A DNA stretch of 64,000 nucleotides. It comes from Armatimonadota bacterium (GTDB lineage Bacteria; Sysuimicrobiota; Sysuimicrobiia; Sysuimicrobiales; Sysuimicrobiaceae). The translations under genes were made by a program, and so were the position numbers. Shown here piece by piece: positions 34,342 through 43,201 of the stretch. The stretch is from contig JANXCW010000003.1 in the NCBI GenBank assembly GCA_025059775.1, positions 1-64,000 of the forward strand, written 5' to 3'. The notes beneath the pieces are model-generated. The model searched no databases and was not told the DNA's origin. It saw only the letters and a list, made by a program, of their open reading frames with translations. The stretch's first letter is position 1; the number at the start of each line of letters is the position of its first letter.

Positions 34342-35549
34342 TGCCAGGCGTCCTGGCCGGGAAACGGGTGGTTGCCCTGGAGGTGGCGGTGGCTGGGCCG
34401 TTCTGCACGAGCCTCCTCGGTGACATGGGGGCAGAGGTCATCAAGATCGAGAGACCCGGGGGGGATCTTATCCGATCCTGGGACAGCGTGGTGCGGGGGT
34501 TAAGCTCAGGCTACGTATGGGTGAACCGGAACAAGCGGAGCGTGGTGCTGGACCTGAAGCGAGAGGGCGCTCAAGAGGTCGCTCGACGGCTGGTGGAGCA
34601 CGCGGACGTATTCATGGAGAACTACGCGCCGGGTGTGGTGGAAGCCCTGGGGCTGGGCTATGAACAGGTCCGGGCGTGGAACCCCCGTTTGGTATACTGT
34701 TCAATCTCCGGGTACGGACGGGAAGGGCCGTACCGGGAGATGAAGGCCTACGACCTGCTGGTGCAGGCGGAGGCGGGTATGATGGCGGTCACAGGGTATC
34801 CGGATGCTCCGGCCAAGGTAGGAGTGCCGGTGGCGGATCTCGCCGCGGGCCTGTACGGAGCCCTGGGGATTGTGCTGGCCCTGCTGGAGCGGGAGCGAAC
34901 CGGAGAGGGGCAGTTCGTGGAAGTATCTATGTTCGAAGCCATGCTGGCATGGCTGGGGTACTTTCCCTACCACGTCTGGTACGGCGGACAGGAGCCTGGG
35001 CGGGTGGGCATGCGGCACCATTACATCGTGCCCTACGGTCCTTTCCAGACGGCAGAGGGAAAGTGGATCTGCTTCGCGGTGGCGAGCGACCGGGACTGGA
35101 GACGGTTCTGCGAGCAGGTCATCGAGCGGCCGGACCTCGTGGAGCACCCCGATTTCCACACCGTGGAGAAGCGCCGCCAGAATCGGGAGATACTGGAACC
35201 GATCCTGGAACAGATCCTGAGAGGGCGTAGCCAGGAGGAGTGGGCGCGTCGGCTGCAGGCGGCAGGGTTGCCGTGGGGACTCATGCGGAGCATCCGGGAG
35301 GTGCTGGACCATCCCCAGGTGCAGGCCCGAGGACTCATCCAGGAGCTGGACTCGCCGGTGGGAAGGGTGAAGACCATCGCAAGCCCCCTGCGGCTGGAAC
35401 GGAACAGGGCGCAGTACACCCGGGTTCCGGACCTGGGGGAGGATACGGTTCCCGTGCTCCAGGAGCTGGGCTTTTCCCTGGAGGAGATCCGAACCCTCCA
35501 GGCGGAAGGTGTGATCAGGACAGGACCGGATACGCAGGAGAACGCGTGA
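34341..35549 (+). CDS. CaiB/BaiF family III CoA transferase
   Basis: A 402-residue member of the formyl-CoA/succinyl-CoA transferase family. AGPFCTSLLGDMGAEVIKIERPG, VWVNRNKRSVVLDLKR, and AYDLLVQAEAGMMAVTG with the catalytic Asp (of AYD, about residue 137) are present, as are ADLAAGLYGALGI and EVSMFEAMLAWL. It transfers CoA between acids. ATG 34341 overlaps the MaoC stop. Two different CoA transferases in one operon (with 27989/28890) suggest two activation steps or two acids. The itaconate pathway is known with either class. Confidence 0.92.
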   Translation: MPGVLAGKRVVALEVAVAGPFCTSLLGDMGAEVIKIERPGGDLIRSWDSVVRGLSSGYVWVNRNKRSVVLDLKREGAQEVARRLVEHADVFMENYAPGVVEALGLGYEQVRAWNPRLVYCSISGYGREGPYREMKAYDLLVQAEAGMMAVTGYPDAPAKVGVPVADLAAGLYGALGIVLALLERERTGEGQFVEVSMFEAMLAWLGYFPYHVWYGGQEPGRVGMRHHYIVPYGPFQTAEGKWICFAVASDRDWRRFCEQVIERPDLVEHPDFHTVEKRRQNREILEPILEQILRGRSQEEWARRLQAAGLPWGLMRSIREVLDHPQVQARGLIQELDSPVGRVKTIASPLRLERNRAQYTRVPDLGEDTVPVLQELGFSLEEIRTLQAEGVIRTGPDTQENA

Positions 35550-35572
35550 GCGCGGATCAGGAGGTCGGCGGA

Positions 35573-36367
35573 ATGCGCGTGGTGGTGTGTGTGAAGCAGG
35601 TGCTCGACCCGGAGCTCCCGGCAGAGGAGTTCACCGTTGACCCGGTGGCGAAGCGGCCCGCGGTGGAGAACGCCCGCTTGGTGATGAGCACCTTCGATGA
35701 GATCGCGCTGGAAGCAGCCCTCCAGCTGCGGGAGGCAATCGGGGAGGCTTCCGTGGTGGCCCTGAGCCTGGGGGGCCGGAGCGCGGACGACGTCCTGAGG
35801 AAGGCCCTGGCCATGGGGGCCCAGGAGGCCCTGCGGATCGACGCCTCTGCCCTGGAAGAACCGGATGGGGTCCAGACGGCATCTGCGCTGGCGGCCGCCA
35901 TCCGTGGCCCTCTCTGGCCCGTGGATGTGGTGATCTGTGGACGCCAAGCCGCGGACACGGATGCGGGGCAGGTGGGGCCTATTCTCGCGGAGATGTTGGG
36001 CTTCCCCCTGGTCACCAACGTGCTCTGGGCGCGTCCGGGGCCTGGGGGGACCTTGCACCTGGAGCGGGAGACGGAGGAGGGCACGGAGGTGGTGGAGGTG
36101 ACGCCTCCCGTCCTCCTGACGGTTACGAATGCGGAGTGCAACGTTCCCCGCATGCCCAAGGTGCGGGACATCCTGGCGGCCCAGCGGAAGTCCGTTCCCG
36201 CGGTGGAGGTAGGGGATCTGCAACCGGAGGTGCCTTCCCCGTGGACTGTCCTCACGGATCTGTCCCTGCCGCAGCTGAAGGGGCGGTGCCGGGTGATCGA
36301 GGCGGAGACGGTGGAGGAGAAGGTGGAAGCCCTGCTGGCGGAGTTAGATCGGCTGCGGGTGGTGTAA
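35573..36367 (+). CDS. etfB: Electron transfer flavoprotein beta subunit
   Basis: A 264-residue ETF beta. MRVVVCVKQVLDPE at the start, DEIALEAALQLRE, the AMP-binding VDVVICGRQAADTDAGQVGPILAEMLGFP and the tail RCRVIEAETVEEKVEALLAEL are diagnostic. It pairs with EtfA to take electrons from the acyl-CoA dehydrogenase at 29683. ATG 35573 lies eight bases after AGGAGG. Confidence 0.95.
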   Translation: MRVVVCVKQVLDPELPAEEFTVDPVAKRPAVENARLVMSTFDEIALEAALQLREAIGEASVVALSLGGRSADDVLRKALAMGAQEALRIDASALEEPDGVQTASALAAAIRGPLWPVDVVICGRQAADTDAGQVGPILAEMLGFPLVTNVLWARPGPGGTLHLERETEEGTEVVEVTPPVLLTVTNAECNVPRMPKVRDILAAQRKSVPAVEVGDLQPEVPSPWTVLTDLSLPQLKGRCRVIEAETVEEKVEALLAELDRLRVV

Positions 36368-36377
36368 GGAGGTCGGG

Positions 36378-37385
36378 ATGCGTGTACTCGCGGTGGTTCT
36401 CACCCATCCCCCGGCTTCCGGGTGGGAGGAAGTCGTGGGAGCCGCGCACGCGGCCGCGCAGGCTGCGGACGGTTCCCTGCTGGCGGCCATCCTTGGGCCG
36501 GAGAAGGGTGCGCGGGAGCTGGCGCAGGAGATCTGGCGGGCAGGGGCCGAGGAGATCTGGCTGGTGACGGATCCCCTCCTGGAAGATCCGCTCAGCGATC
36601 GATACGTGGCCGCCCTGACAGGGGCGGCGCGCACCCTGCAGCCTACCGTCCTGCTGCTCCGGGGCGATCCGCTGGGCGCGGAGCTGGGGCCCCGGGTGGC
36701 CTGGCGGCTACGGGCGGCTTCGATAACGGACGTGGTGGGGGTGCGCAGGGATTCGGAGGGTTCTCTCCTCTGGATCCGACCCATGTACGGTGGAAAGGCG
36801 CTGGCCGCGGTGAGATCCCACCGCCCCGTGACGGTGGTGACCGTGCGGCCCCGGGCGTTCTCCGCACCACCCCTTCGGTCCGGAGATCCAGACCCGCAAC
36901 GCATCCAGGCCCTCCCTCTGAGCGAGGAGGTCCCGGTGGAGACCAGGGTTCGACTGTTGGAAAGCCGCAGGCAGGAGACCGCTGGGCCTCGGCTGGAGGA
37001 GGCTCGGGTGGTGGTGGGAGGAGGACAGGGCATCGGCGGGAGGGAGGGCTTCCGGATGCTGGAGGAACTCGCACGCCTGCTGGGCGGAGCGGTGGGGGCC
37101 AGCCGCGCTGCGGTGGACGCCGGTTGGGCTCCCGGGCATCTCCAGATCGGCCAGACGGGGAAGAAGATCGCTCCGGAGCTCTATCTCGCGGTGGGGATCA
37201 GCGGGGCGAGCCAGCACCTCGCGGGGGTGAGCGGCGCGCGGCACATCGTGGCCATCAACACGGATCCGGAGGCCCCCATCTTCAAGGCGGCGGAGGTTGG
37301 CGTGGTGGAGGACTGGAGGGCGATCGTCCCCCGGCTTGTGGAGCGGCTGAGGGAGCGGAAGAAGGTCGATCCACAGGGGCCCTGA
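36378..37385 (+). CDS. etfA: Electron transfer flavoprotein alpha subunit
   Basis: A 335-residue ETF alpha. The C-terminal FAD domain has VVVGGGQGIGGREGF, AAVDAGWAPGHLQIGQTGK, IAPELYLAVGISGASQHLAGV and AINTDPEAPIFKAAEVGVVED. It starts ten bases after etfB and ends 12 bases before the membrane oxidoreductase gene, giving a complete electron path in one operon. Confidence 0.96.
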   Translation: MRVLAVVLTHPPASGWEEVVGAAHAAAQAADGSLLAAILGPEKGARELAQEIWRAGAEEIWLVTDPLLEDPLSDRYVAALTGAARTLQPTVLLLRGDPLGAELGPRVAWRLRAASITDVVGVRRDSEGSLLWIRPMYGGKALAAVRSHRPVTVVTVRPRAFSAPPLRSGDPDPQRIQALPLSEEVPVETRVRLLESRRQETAGPRLEEARVVVGGGQGIGGREGFRMLEELARLLGGAVGASRAAVDAGWAPGHLQIGQTGKKIAPELYLAVGISGASQHLAGVSGARHIVAINTDPEAPIFKAAEVGVVEDWRAIVPRLVERLRERKKVDPQGP

Positions 37386-37397
37386 AGGGAAGATCCC

Positions 37398-39446
37398 ATG
37401 TGGCCAGGGACGGTGGGCGAAGCCACCCGGGAGGTCTTCTGGAACATCCCGGCTGCGGGGGTGGTGGTGATGTACCTCCTCACCGTGGTGGCGGCAGGGG
37501 TGTTCGGATACGGGGTCTACCGGGAGTATCGGTGGTGGCGACGCGGCAAGTCCCTCAGCCGGCTCCATCCCGTCCGGCCTCGCCTGAAACTGGTCCTCAC
37601 CCATGTGATCGGACATGCGAGGCTCTTTGCGGACCGGCTGCCGGGCCTCTACCACTTCGCTTTCTTCTGGGGGTTCCTGGTGCTCTTCCTGGGGACCGTG
37701 GTGGTGTTTGTCCACCACGACCTGCGGATCCGCATCATGCGTGGTCTTTTTTACCTGTACTTCCAGTCCGCCACCCTGGACCTCATGGGCCTCGTGGCCG
37801 CCCTGGGCGTCGGTGCCGCGCTCCTCTCCCGGTACATCGGAGGTCCTCCTCGGCTGCGGAGGGGAGTTTGGTCGGATATTGCCATTCTCCTCCTCTTCGA
37901 GGCCATCCTGCTTACGGGATTCGTGGTGGAGGCCTTGCGCATCGCAGCCACGGAGGACCCCTGGGGGCGGTGGAGCCCCGTGGGGTTTGTGATCGCCCAG
38001 GCCTTCCGGGGAGCAGGGATGACACCCGGGGACATGCGGTGGCTCCATGCGGTCCTGTGGTGGGTCCATTTCGTGCTCGCCACCGCCTTCGTGGCCTATA
38101 TCCCCTATTCGAAGCTCTTCCACCTCCTGCTGGCGCCCCTGAACGTGTACCTCCAGCCCCTGGAGCAGGGTGGCTCTCCCCGCCCGCTCCCGTTGGAAGA
38201 GGGGGCGGTGTTGGGGGTCCGGAGTCTTGTAGACTTCACGTGGAAGGATCTTCTGGATCTCGACGCATGCACGGAATGCGGACGGTGCACCGCGGTCTGT
38301 CCCGCCTCCGCCACGGGCAAACCCCTCTCCCCCATGCACCTGATCCTGGATCTCCGGAAGACCATGCGCTCGGGTCAGGGAAATTCACCGGTTCCGATCG
38401 CGGGAAATGTGATCCGGGAGGAGACGCTGTGGGCGTGCACCACGTGCATGGCGTGCATGGAAGCGTGCCCAGTATTCATCGAGCACGTCCCGAAGATCCT
38501 CGACCTACGGCGCTATCTGGTGATGGAGGAGGCTCGGCTTCCCGGTGGGATGCGGGAAGCCCTGCGCAGCCTGGAGGCGCGGGAGCATCCCTGGGCAGGG
38601 ACCCGGTGGAGCCGGCGGGACTGGTACCGGGCTTTGCCCGTCCTGGAGATGAAAGAGGTAGGGCGCGCGGAGAGGGTGGACGTGGTCTACTGGGCGGGGT
38701 GTGCGGTGCTGGACGAGCGCTATCAGCGGGTGGCCCGTGCCCTCGTCCGCATCCTGCATCAGGCCGGGTTGCGCGTGGGGGTTTTGGGTCCCGAGGAGCG
38801 GTGTACCGGGGACCCCGCCCGGCGCATGGGGGACGAGTTCGTGTTCCGTACACTGGCTACCGCAAACCTCGACACCTTTGCCCGATACGGGGTGCGGCGG
38901 GTGGTGACCTCCTGTCCGCATTGCTATAACGTGCTGAAGAACGAGTACCGGGAGCTGGGTGGGGATCTGGAGGCGCAGCACCACACGGAGTTCCTCTCCT
39001 CCCTGCTCCGGCGGGGAAGCTTAAGACCTGCCCTGCGGGAGGCGGGGGGAGCCGAGGTCTCGGTGACCTATCACGACCCCTGCTACCTGGCCCGGTACAA
39101 CGGGGTGGTGGATCCCCCCCGGGAGGTGCTGAAGGAGCGTGGGGGATGCAAGCTAGTGGAGATGCCGCGGAGGGCTAGGAACACCTTCTGCTGCGGGGCC
39201 GGAGGGGGGAGGGCCTGGGTGGAAGAGCGGGGAGAGGAACGGGTGGCCATCCAGCGCGCGCGGGAAGCGATCCAGACGGGGGCCGATACGGTGGCGGTGA
39301 GCTGCCCGTTTTGCCTGCAGATGCTGGAAGATGCGGTGAAGTCCGCGGCAGAGGGGCGCGCGGTGCGCGTACTGGACGTAGCGGAGCTGGTGGCGGACTT
39401 CCTCCAGGTACCGGAGCAGGCCGCTTCAGAGCCGAAGACGCAGTAG
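37398..39446 (+). CDS. Membrane Fe-S oxidoreductase with NarI-like and CCG domains (ETF:quinone oxidoreductase type)
   Basis: A 682-residue protein. Residues about 20-245 hold five or six membrane segments like the cytochrome b subunit NarI. Two 4Fe-4S motifs follow: CTECGRCTAVCP at 291 and CTTCMACMEACP at 347. Then come two cysteine-rich CCG/DUF224 regions (YWAGCAV near 432; CCGAGGGRAW near 597), as in heterodisulfide reductase HdrD. This architecture is known for the EMO-type proteins that move electrons from ETF to menaquinone in anaerobes and actinobacteria. Placement right after etfBA supports that role. The last 21 bases overlap the convergent gene at 39426. Confidence 0.88.
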   Translation: MWPGTVGEATREVFWNIPAAGVVVMYLLTVVAAGVFGYGVYREYRWWRRGKSLSRLHPVRPRLKLVLTHVIGHARLFADRLPGLYHFAFFWGFLVLFLGTVVVFVHHDLRIRIMRGLFYLYFQSATLDLMGLVAALGVGAALLSRYIGGPPRLRRGVWSDIAILLLFEAILLTGFVVEALRIAATEDPWGRWSPVGFVIAQAFRGAGMTPGDMRWLHAVLWWVHFVLATAFVAYIPYSKLFHLLLAPLNVYLQPLEQGGSPRPLPLEEGAVLGVRSLVDFTWKDLLDLDACTECGRCTAVCPASATGKPLSPMHLILDLRKTMRSGQGNSPVPIAGNVIREETLWACTTCMACMEACPVFIEHVPKILDLRRYLVMEEARLPGGMREALRSLEAREHPWAGTRWSRRDWYRALPVLEMKEVGRAERVDVVYWAGCAVLDERYQRVARALVRILHQAGLRVGVLGPEERCTGDPARRMGDEFVFRTLATANLDTFARYGVRRVVTSCPHCYNVLKNEYRELGGDLEAQHHTEFLSSLLRRGSLRPALREAGGAEVSVTYHDPCYLARYNGVVDPPREVLKERGGCKLVEMPRRARNTFCCGAGGGRAWVEERGEERVAIQRAREAIQTGADTVAVSCPFCLQMLEDAVKSAAEGRAVRVLDVAELVADFLQVPEQAASEPKTQ

Positions 39447-40448
39447 CCGGCGCGCGTTCCCTTCGAAGATAGCCTGCTTGGCCTCAGGCGGAAACGAGAC
39501 GTTTTCCACCACCCGGATGGTCTCCCGGATGAACAGGGAACCGCCCTCGGGATCGAAGGGGAAATCCGTGGCAAACAGGACCCGCTCCGCTCCGAAGAAG
39601 GCGATCCCGCACTCCGTAGCCGCAAGCGCCCCGAAGAGGGCGGTGTCCGCATAGAAGGCACGGAAGTAGTCCAAGGGGCGTTTCCTCAGGGCCTCCTTGG
39701 CCTGCAGGTCCTCCGGGAAGTCCGTGCGGGTTCCCAGCTGATCCAGCCCCCAGCCGACCCTACCTTCGAAGTAGGGCACCATGCCTCCCATATGGTGGGT
39801 GAGGAGCTTCAGGTTCGGGAATCGGTCAAAGAGTCCTGAGAACACCATCCGGGCCATGAAGACGCTCGTCTCGTAAGGCCACCCGAAGGTCCACCAGATG
39901 TCGTACTTGGAGCGGGACTCCGTGGGGTAGTCGGGTTGATCCGGAGGCCGGGTTGGGTGGACCCAGATGGGAAGGTCGCACCGGCTCATGTATGCAAACA
40001 GGGGCAGGTATTCGGGTTGATCCAAGGGCTTTCCGTTTACGTTGGTGTAGATCTGGACTCCTGTGGCGCCGAGCTCCCCGATGGCCCGCTCCGCCTCCTG
40101 GACCGCAGCCTCTGGGTGGTTCAGGGGCAGGGAGGCTATGAATCCCACGAACCGATACGGGTAACGATCCACCAGCTCCGCCATGGCGTCGTTGGCCACC
40201 CGGGCGAGTTCCGGGGACCGGTCAGGGCCGGCCACGGCTTCGAGGGGCGGGGCAGCCAGGGAGAGGACCTGGACGTAATCGGGGTAGGCATCCAGGATGC
40301 GGAAGCGTGCATCGAGGTCATACAGGGCGGGGATCCCGCGCACCCGCTTCTGCATGTACGCCTCCCCGGCCACGTGGCGCACCAAGTAGTCGTAGTACCG
40401 CTGCGGTAGGATGTGGCAGAAGACGTCGATCTTCCAGGGCACCTTCAT
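39426..40448 (-). CDS. Amidohydrolase (ACMSD-like, Amidohydro_2 family)
   Basis: A 340-residue TIM-barrel protein. The N-terminal metal motif reads KIDVFCHILP: the first His of the usual D-x-H-x-H is Phe, while the second is kept. LTHHMGGMVPYFEGRV and LFATDFPFDPEGG supply the later His and Asp ligands. The family includes decarboxylases of aromatic-derived acids and lactone or amide hydrolases. ATG 40448 abuts GGAGG with no spacer; GTG 40442, six bases further, is better placed and may be the true start. It overlaps the convergent gene by 21 bases. It is probably transcribed with the importer genes upstream at 40465-43121. Confidence 0.82.
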   Translation of the reverse strand: MKVPWKIDVFCHILPQRYYDYLVRHVAGEAYMQKRVRGIPALYDLDARFRILDAYPDYVQVLSLAAPPLEAVAGPDRSPELARVANDAMAELVDRYPYRFVGFIASLPLNHPEAAVQEAERAIGELGATGVQIYTNVNGKPLDQPEYLPLFAYMSRCDLPIWVHPTRPPDQPDYPTESRSKYDIWWTFGWPYETSVFMARMVFSGLFDRFPNLKLLTHHMGGMVPYFEGRVGWGLDQLGTRTDFPEDLQAKEALRKRPLDYFRAFYADTALFGALAATECGIAFFGAERVLFATDFPFDPEGGSLFIRETIRVVENVSFPPEAKQAIFEGNARRLLRLRL

Positions 40449-40464
40449 CCTCCGTGGGTTGGAT

Positions 40465-41508
40465 TTAGCGGCTTCCCCGCTCCCGAATCCGGTCCAGGGC
40501 CTTCTGGAGGTAGCTGAAGTCCACAAGCTGCTCCGTGGGGACAATGGCCCGGATGGCCCGCCGCTCCAGCATGAACTCCTGAAGGGGCCGGATGTAGCCC
40601 ACGTGGAAGGTGCCATCTGGCCGCAGGCCTGGCCAGATCATGTTCCGGTACACCTCCACGTCCTTGAAGGGAAGATACTTAAGGAAGATTCGGATCACCT
40701 CCTCCCGCACGGAGGGATCCCGCATGGCGAGGTCGTAGTAGCGCAGCCCCCGGATGTAGGCGGTCATCCAACGGACTCCGAGGTCCGGGTTTGCCAGCAT
40801 GGCGGGCCCGTAGAAGATCACCCCGATGGGGAAGTCGTTGACCACCCGGTCCGCGGTCATAAGGATCACCGCGGACTTGAGGCGGTAGGTGGCCACGGTG
40901 GCCACGGGCTCGATCACGAAGGCAGCGTCCACGGCACCGTTCTGCAAGGCCACGGGCATATCGGGGTTCGGCAGGACCACCAACTCCACATCCCGGAGGG
41001 TGAGCCCCGCGGTCCGGAGCATCTCCTGGACCTCGAAGGTCACAGCACCCTCCAGGTTCGTCACCGCCAGCTTCCGCCCTCGCAGTCCCGCGATGGATCG
41101 GACGCCCCGCTCGTAGAGTTCCCGACGGACTAGGAGGACGTTGAAGCCGTTGCCCCGCCGGATGATGCCCTTGCCCGCCACCACCTTGAGCGGGATCCCC
41201 TGATGGATGGCGTTGATGAAGGCAGGGTCGATGGCCCCACCGCCCACATGGAGCTGCCCCGTGGCCAGGAGCGGAATGGTCTGCCCGCCCGTGCGGAAGG
41301 TGTTGTTCATGGAGAGCTCGATGCCTTCCTCCGCGAAGTATCCCTTCTCCATGGCAATGTACATCCCCGCATCGGAGGGGTGGCCCACGGTCCCCACCAC
41401 CACCCGCTCGAGCCGCCGCTGTCCCAGGGCCATGGCCCCCGTGCTCAGGAGGGCCAATGCCCAGACGAAGCCGAAGATGGCCCACCGGACTGTCCGCACC
41501 TCCCTCAC
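40465..41508 (-). CDS. ABC transporter substrate-binding protein, NMT1/Tau type
   Basis: A 347-residue periplasmic protein with a signal peptide (about 1-29). VVVGTVGHPSDAGMYIAMEKGYFAEEGIELSM, LLATGQLHVGGGAIDPAF and LRGRKLAVTNLEGAVTFEVQE are family segments. GTG 41508 is used; GTG 41499 is possible. It forms a transporter with the permease (41524) and ATPase (42336). It is related only distantly to 24635. The substrate is unknown, perhaps an aromatic acid, given the ring-cleavage genes on the same strand. Confidence 0.87.
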   Translation of the reverse strand: MREVRTVRWAIFGFVWALALLSTGAMALGQRRLERVVVGTVGHPSDAGMYIAMEKGYFAEEGIELSMNNTFRTGGQTIPLLATGQLHVGGGAIDPAFINAIHQGIPLKVVAGKGIIRRGNGFNVLLVRRELYERGVRSIAGLRGRKLAVTNLEGAVTFEVQEMLRTAGLTLRDVELVVLPNPDMPVALQNGAVDAAFVIEPVATVATYRLKSAVILMTADRVVNDFPIGVIFYGPAMLANPDLGVRWMTAYIRGLRYYDLAMRDPSVREEVIRIFLKYLPFKDVEVYRNMIWPGLRPDGTFHVGYIRPLQEFMLERRAIRAIVPTEQLVDFSYLQKALDRIRERGSR

Positions 41509-41523
41509 CCCCGTCCTGCGGGT

Positions 41524-42336
41524 TTACTGCCAAGGCACCAGGATCCTACGTAGGGCGTCCACGGCCAGCACGGAGAGGTAGCCCAGCAGCGCCGTGATCA
41601 TGAGCACCGCGTACAGGGTCGGCACGCTGAAGGTCTGCCAGCTGCTCCATAGCACATACCCCAGCCCGTTTCGGGCTCCCAGCATCTCCGCCAGCACCAC
41701 CAGGATCAGGCTCAGCCCGATCCCCAGCCGCGCCCCCGCCATGATGAGGGGCAGCGCTCCCGGGAGGGCCACCGTGCGGATCAGCTGCCATCGGGTGGCG
41801 CTGAAACTTCGGGCCACATCGAAGTACACCCGCCCCGTTACCAGAACCCCTTCCATGGCGTTCACCACCATCACGAAGAACACCCCGATGGCGGACATGG
41901 TGAGTTTAGAGCCCTCTCCAAGTCCGAAGATCAGGAGCAGCAGCGGCAGCAGGGCGCTTTTCGGAATGGGGTAGAGGGCGGCCACCACCGGGTCCAGGGC
42001 CGCCCGTACCCACGGGGAAAGCCCCATCAAAATCCCCAGGAGGGCCGCGGGAACCGCCCCGATCACGAACCCCACCCCCAGCCGGGCCAGGGTTGCCCCT
42101 AGGTGTGGCACCAGATCCCCACCCCCGAGCCCCCGAACCAGGGTCTCGAAGATGAGGCTGGGAGGGGGGAAGAACCGGGCGTCCATCCAGCCCAGTCGCG
42201 CTGCCGCTTCCCAGGCCCCCAGCCACACCAGCGGGAAGACGCTGCGGGCCAAAGACGCCGCCTGGGTCCTCCACCCGCTCGCTTGGACCGCCGGTCTGCG
42301 CTCCAGGGCCTGCGCCTGGAGGGTTCGCTCCTCCAC
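41524..42336 (-). CDS. ABC transporter permease, SsuC/TauC type
   Basis: A 270-residue membrane protein with about six hydrophobic segments. FFPPPSLIFETLVRGL, the DVARSFSATRWQLIRTVALPGA EAA-like loop and RNGLGYVLWSSWQTFSVPTLYA are typical. GTG 42336 overlaps the ATPase stop by one base (TAGTG) and follows GGAGGAGGTGGGGGG. Confidence 0.9.
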   Translation of the reverse strand: MEERTLQAQALERRPAVQASGWRTQAASLARSVFPLVWLGAWEAAARLGWMDARFFPPPSLIFETLVRGLGGGDLVPHLGATLARLGVGFVIGAVPAALLGILMGLSPWVRAALDPVVAALYPIPKSALLPLLLLIFGLGEGSKLTMSAIGVFFVMVVNAMEGVLVTGRVYFDVARSFSATRWQLIRTVALPGALPLIMAGARLGIGLSLILVVLAEMLGARNGLGYVLWSSWQTFSVPTLYAVLMITALLGYLSVLAVDALRRILVPWQ

Positions 42337-43121
42337 TAGCCCCCCACCTCCTCCGCGATCAGGGACCAGATGTGCCGGTAGATGCGGCCGTATTCTGGGC
42401 TGCTGCGGATCTCCACCACGTCCCGGGGTCGGGGGAAGGGTACGGGCACCCGGGCCTTGATGCGGCCCGGCCGGCGCGTCATCACCACCACCTCGTCCCC
42501 CAGGGTGATGGCCTCGTCGATGCTGTGGGTGATGAACACCACCGTTTTCCGGTACTCCTCGCACAGCCGCGCCACCTCCTGCTGGAGGAGGGTGCGGGTC
42601 TGCTCATCCAGGGCGCTGAAGGGCTCGTCCATGAGCAGGATCTCGGGATCCACCGCAAAGGCCCGAGCGATGCTCACCCGCTGCTTCATACCCCCCGAGA
42701 GCTGGTGGGGGTAGGCATCCGCGAAGCCTTCCAGGTGCACCCGCTCGATCCACTGCTCCGCGATGGTGTACCGCTGCGCCCGGGGGACTCCCCGAAGCGC
42801 AAGTCCGTACGCCACGTTGTCCCGTACCGTCATCCACGGGAACACGGACTGCTCCTGGAACACCATGGCAAAGGGGATCCCGCTGCCGTTGGCGTGTAGC
42901 ACCACCCGCCCCTCGAACTCCCGCTCGAGTCCCCCGAGGATCCGCAGGAGCGTGGTCTTGCCGCACCCGCTGGGCCCCACGATCACCGTGAACTGCCCCC
43001 GGGGTACCTCGAAGCTCACCTGCTCCAAGGCCACAAGCCTCCCCTTCCGGGTGGAGAAGACCTTCCGCACCTCCTCCACTCCCACGGCGGGAGGCTCTGC
43101 CCTGAGTTCCGCAGGTGCCAT
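42336..43121 (-). CDS. ABC transporter ATP-binding protein, SsuB/TauB type
   Basis: A 261-residue ATPase with Walker A GPSGCGKTTLLR (about residue 50), the Q-loop in VFQEQSVFPWMTV, signature LSGGMKQRVSIARAF (about 140), Walker B EILLMDEPFSALD and switch THSIDEAI. It is first of the importer operon on this strand, and a HutC-like site lies about 70 bases upstream at 43192-43201. Confidence 0.93.
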   Translation of the reverse strand: MAPAELRAEPPAVGVEEVRKVFSTRKGRLVALEQVSFEVPRGQFTVIVGPSGCGKTTLLRILGGLEREFEGRVVLHANGSGIPFAMVFQEQSVFPWMTVRDNVAYGLALRGVPRAQRYTIAEQWIERVHLEGFADAYPHQLSGGMKQRVSIARAFAVDPEILLMDEPFSALDEQTRTLLQQEVARLCEEYRKTVVFITHSIDEAITLGDEVVVMTRRPGRIKARVPVPFPRPRDVVEIRSSPEYGRIYRHIWSLIAEEVGG

Positions 43122-43191
43122 CTACACCGACTCCCCCAGCCTGCCCACCTAACTATGGTGGACGATCAGGAGGAAGCCTGCAAGTTGATCG

Positions 43192-43201
43192 GTCTATACA
43201 A
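43192..43201 (-). promoter_or_regulatory. Possible HutC-type operator upstream of the importer operon
   Basis: On the minus strand TTGTATAGAC occurs here and again, as part of a better palindrome, at 60927-60936 beside the HutC-type regulator gene. The site overlaps the stop codon of the hydratase gene and precedes the importer ATPase start by about 70 bases. The shared ten-mer could be chance. Confidence 0.35.

Noticed and set aside
35033-36223. Long minus-strand open frame opposite the CaiB-type and etfB genes
   Set aside because: It is a composition shadow of GC-rich genes: no recognisable residues, no ribosome site, and the + strand genes are unambiguous. The same applies to other long antisense frames, for example at 7669-8544, 21869-23344 and 60174-61202.
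39426-39446. Overlap of the convergent genes as a sign that one is miscalled
   Set aside because: Both proteins show family features right up to their stops, so the 21-base tail-to-tail overlap is probably real.
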